Source: Smallanthus sonchifolius (lineage: Eukaryota > Streptophyta > Magnoliopsida > Asterales > Asteraceae). From it: a DNA stretch of 64,000 bases. The notes under the pieces were generated by a model, which worked only from the letters and a program-made list of their open reading frames with translations, was not told the DNA's origin and did no database searches. The stretch's first letter is position 1; every line of letters begins with the position of its first letter. The position numbers and the translations under genes are program-made. The DNA lies in NCBI GenBank assembly GCA_023525975.1, contig CM042027.1, positions 86,956,007 through 87,020,006 on the forward strand, written 5' to 3'. Below, piece by piece: positions 61,940 through 64,000 of this stretch.

Positions 61940-62010
61940 TTAGGGGTTAACAGGACTCGAACCCAGGTGCTTAGTGTAAAAAGCAAGCACATTACCACTG
62001 GGCTACTCTT
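61940..62010 (-). mobile_element. tRNA-like (SINE-type) segment
   Basis: The minus strand reads AGTAGCCCAGTGGTAATG (A box) and CTGGGTTCGAGTCCTG (B box) at tRNA-like spacing. The anticodon loop would be about 12 nt and the acceptor and T stems do not pair properly, so it is a tRNA-derived repeat and not a functional tRNA. Confidence 0.55.
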
Positions 62011-62369
62011 TCTTTTAAGTTACAATTCTCAACCCATTTGTATTTAAACGTACATGAAAGTTTGAGGGAAAAAACACTTGGTGACCGTCACATGATAGGC
62101 ACTGATTGCACACCGCCTAAGACAACCAATAGAAAATAAGAACCGTAGACAGCCTCCTAAAATGTATAGTTAGAATTGTTTGTTGTTTAAAATGTATAGG
62201 ATGACGTGAAAATCATGTACAACTTTATAAAATCTTGACCAACCGGTAAATATTTATTATGCTAACTATATATACATATATTAAAAGCATATAGGAAATA
62301 TAAATTTGAAATAAGGTTGTTTATTTTTTAGAAGACGAGGTTAGTTTCTCGGTAAAATGTCTTAAGAGA

Positions 62370-62700
62370 AATATTAATAAGAGTATTCTACCTGTTTTGG
62401 GAGAGAGACTGGAATGGTCAAGTTGGGTTTCCATAAAAGTGAACTTTTTTTGGCGAACCCGGCTTGACAGATTACCAACAAGGGAAGCACTACAGAAACA
62501 CGGAATATTGGCAAACGATGTATCATGTCTTATATGCACCGGAAGAAGAGAATCAATTAACCACACTTTATTCTTGTGTCAATATGCAAAACAAATTTGG
62601 GCAATGGTGTGGGCGTAGTGCAATTTCCCACTAGCAAGTGTGGGATCGATTGAAGATGTGCTCAAATGCTTTGAGGATTGGATGCTATCCCGCTCAAAAA
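62370..62700 (+). mobile_element. L1-type LINE 3' fragment (zinc-binding region)
   Basis: The plus strand reads WVSIKVNFFWRTRLDRLPTR, then C-L-I-C-T-G and NHTLFLCQYAKQIWAMVWA, the conserved CX2C...HX4C region after reverse transcriptase, then a stop. It is a truncated relic. A 30-bp tandem repeat (TGTTATGATAACAATGTGGC) follows at 62717-62770. Confidence 0.8.
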
Positions 62701-62779
62701 GAAACTAACATTGGCGATTGTTATGATAACAATGTGGCACATTTCATTGTTATGATAACAATGTGGCACATTCCGTTTT

Positions 62780-63330
62780 AAAAAAAGTTTATACCGAAAT
62801 GTTAAAAAACTAAAATCAATGACGCATTCCATTTTTTTTAAAGTGAACGAACGAAAGTTGATATAAAAAACGAAATTATTAGAAAATGAAACGAGTTAGA
62901 AGTGTGCCTTATATATAATACAAGGTCTGAAAGATAAATTAAAAAAAATTGTCCACTCTAATTCTGACACGTGGCAACTGATGCACCGACAACTAAGTGC
63001 AATCTACTGTTAAATCCGTGTAAAAGTGTTTATGTTATAGAATGGTACTAGCATTTCGCGGCGTGTGCGTGGTTATTTTTTTGCCGTATTTCGAGGCAGG
63101 AGGTTGGTCGTTATCGATGCCGCTCGTCGAATACCATAAAATCGACAACCGATATCGGTTACGATAAGACCAAAAACACTGGAACAATATTGTTCGCTTA
63201 TAAGCGGTTGAGTTTGTCACGGTTACGTAACTTTGACGTCGCTCGCATAGAGTAGGATACAAAAAATATACTTGATTTTGAATACAAATTTATATTTTAA
63301 AGAAGTTATACCGAAAAGTTGAAAAAAAAC
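62780..63330. other. No gene recognised
   Basis: AT-rich 3'-flanking DNA of the esterase-like gene. A GC-richer stretch at 63040-63250 with several CG-rich words has no recognisable content. Confidence 0.35.
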
Positions 63331-63560
63331 TAAAAAATTTTTGCGTCGTTGTAGTTTAAAACTTATATAGATTACGTTATAGCTCAAACTTACCTTTGAT
63401 AACATATTTTAACCTTTAAGTTAAAAAAACAGAGAGAGGTTATTTTCATATATTATGAAGAACATTACTTGACTACACATGGGTACAATTACACTAGAGA
63501 AATCCAACACCATACAACATTACTCATAACCTAAGACAACATCAACAACTTCAAATTTCT

Positions 63561-64000
63561 TCAATCATCCGAACATTTAGGACCATACTTTTCAACCTTG
63601 TCATCTATCCAAGCTTTCATGTCCGCCAACACACGATCCGAAACCTCGTCGGATTCCCCACTAATCAACGAGTGACCCATTCCCTCGTACAATTTCAACT
63701 CCTTGTCCTCCATCGTTGAAGCTTTCTCATACAACATCTCCGACCCACTAAGACACGCCATCAGGTCAGACGTCCCGTGCGCCACTAAAAACGGCACTTT
63801 AACCTTCTCGAAGTTTTTCTGCACGTAATCTGTCACCCTCGCAACCTCTCTCATTGTCCCCACCCTCGGCTTTCCCGCATAACGTCTTGGGTTCATCCCT
63901 TTCAGATTCGGTTTCTGCATATCCTTAGGCGGCGGCGCCATCCGAGGAGCTGGCATTACCGCCCACGTGTCCGCGAGTCCAAACAGTAGCCCGTATAACG
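63561..64000 (-). CDS. Monoacylglycerol-lipase/caffeoylshikimate-esterase-like alpha/beta hydrolase, C-terminal part
   Basis: Serine hydrolase of the plant MAGL/CSE family, which cleaves acyl or caffeoyl esters in the cytosol or at membranes. The frame is open from the right edge (LYGLLFGLADTWAVMPAP) to the stop at 63561-63563, giving about 146 residues. Family landmarks: FGLADTW, NPRRYAGKPRVGTMRE, the catalytic Asp in AHGTSD and the catalytic His in YEGMGHSLI. The nucleophile motif GxSxG and the N-terminus lie beyond the window. The residues after the Asp (LMACLSGSEMLY) differ from the usual TVTCPTGSKLLY-like wording, which may affect substrate. Which ester it uses cannot be decided from this part. 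A dead copy of its 3' end is at 53645-54422. Confidence 0.88.
   Translation of the reverse strand, partial: LYGLLFGLADTWAVMPAPRMAPPPKDMQKPNLKGMNPRRYAGKPRVGTMREVARVTDYVQKNFEKVKVPFLVAHGTSDLMACLSGSEMLYEKASTMEDKELKLYEGMGHSLISGESDEVSDRVLADMKAWIDDKVEKYGPKCSDD

Noticed and set aside
61940..62010. Candidate tRNA gene on the minus strand
   Set aside because: A and B boxes are present, but the anticodon loop is too long and the stems do not pair. It fits a tRNA-derived SINE.
1..64000. CRISPR array, operon-like bacterial genes or an integrated viral genome
   Set aside because: No regularly spaced repeats, and the spliced genes are clearly plant nuclear. The reverse transcriptase pieces belong to LINE, copia and gypsy retrotransposons.

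Overview
The window is AT-rich plant nuclear DNA, from a eudicot judging by the spliced gene families and transposon types. I cannot name the species. It is dominated by a head-to-tail array of three full-size ABCG/PDR (pleiotropic drug resistance) transporter genes, all on the minus strand, sitting in dense old transposon debris.

Transporter array. PDR-A (5644 down to 740) shows its 15 N-terminal exons, and the rest lies beyond the left edge or is lost. PDR-B (31049 to 19243, 23 exons) and PDR-C (52383 to 40491, 22 exons) are complete. Splicing by eye gives uninterrupted reading frames of 1422 and 1431 codons. Exons 1-15 of A and B have identical lengths, so A and B are the closest pair. C differs by length changes in exons 1 and 15, by having no intron 17, and by two GC-AG introns. 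All three encode NBD1-TMD1-NBD2-TMD2 proteins of the AtABCG40/PDR1 type, expected to be plasma-membrane exporters of secondary metabolites or hormones. The substrate cannot be read from the sequence.

Introns as transposon traps. Most of the length of these genes is intronic transposon: a CACTA MITE in A intron 1; a hAT element, a probable solo LTR split by a foldback Mutator-like element, and a 441-bp near-perfect palindrome in B; and a 3.3-kb long-TIR element, a hAT MITE, a SINE and a Tourist MITE in C. Target-site duplications are readable for many of them.

Intergenic regions. 5.7-19.2 kb holds SINE-like pieces, a broken PIF/Harbinger ORF1, a deleted copia element, a CACTA-associated stretch with exon-like fragments (one clearly glycine-cleavage T-protein) and an inverted pair of CACTA MITEs. 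31.2-40.4 kb holds copia, gypsy, LINE, Harbinger and Mutator-like relics.

Right flank. From 53 to 64 kb there are CACTA termini, a Helitron inside a duplicated 3' fragment of a monoacylglycerol-lipase/caffeoylshikimate-esterase-like gene, a relic resembling the PDR-C upstream region, a nearly full RTE LINE and a broken Harbinger transposase. The intact 3' end of the esterase-like gene runs off the right edge. No CRISPR, rRNA or convincing tRNA gene was seen.
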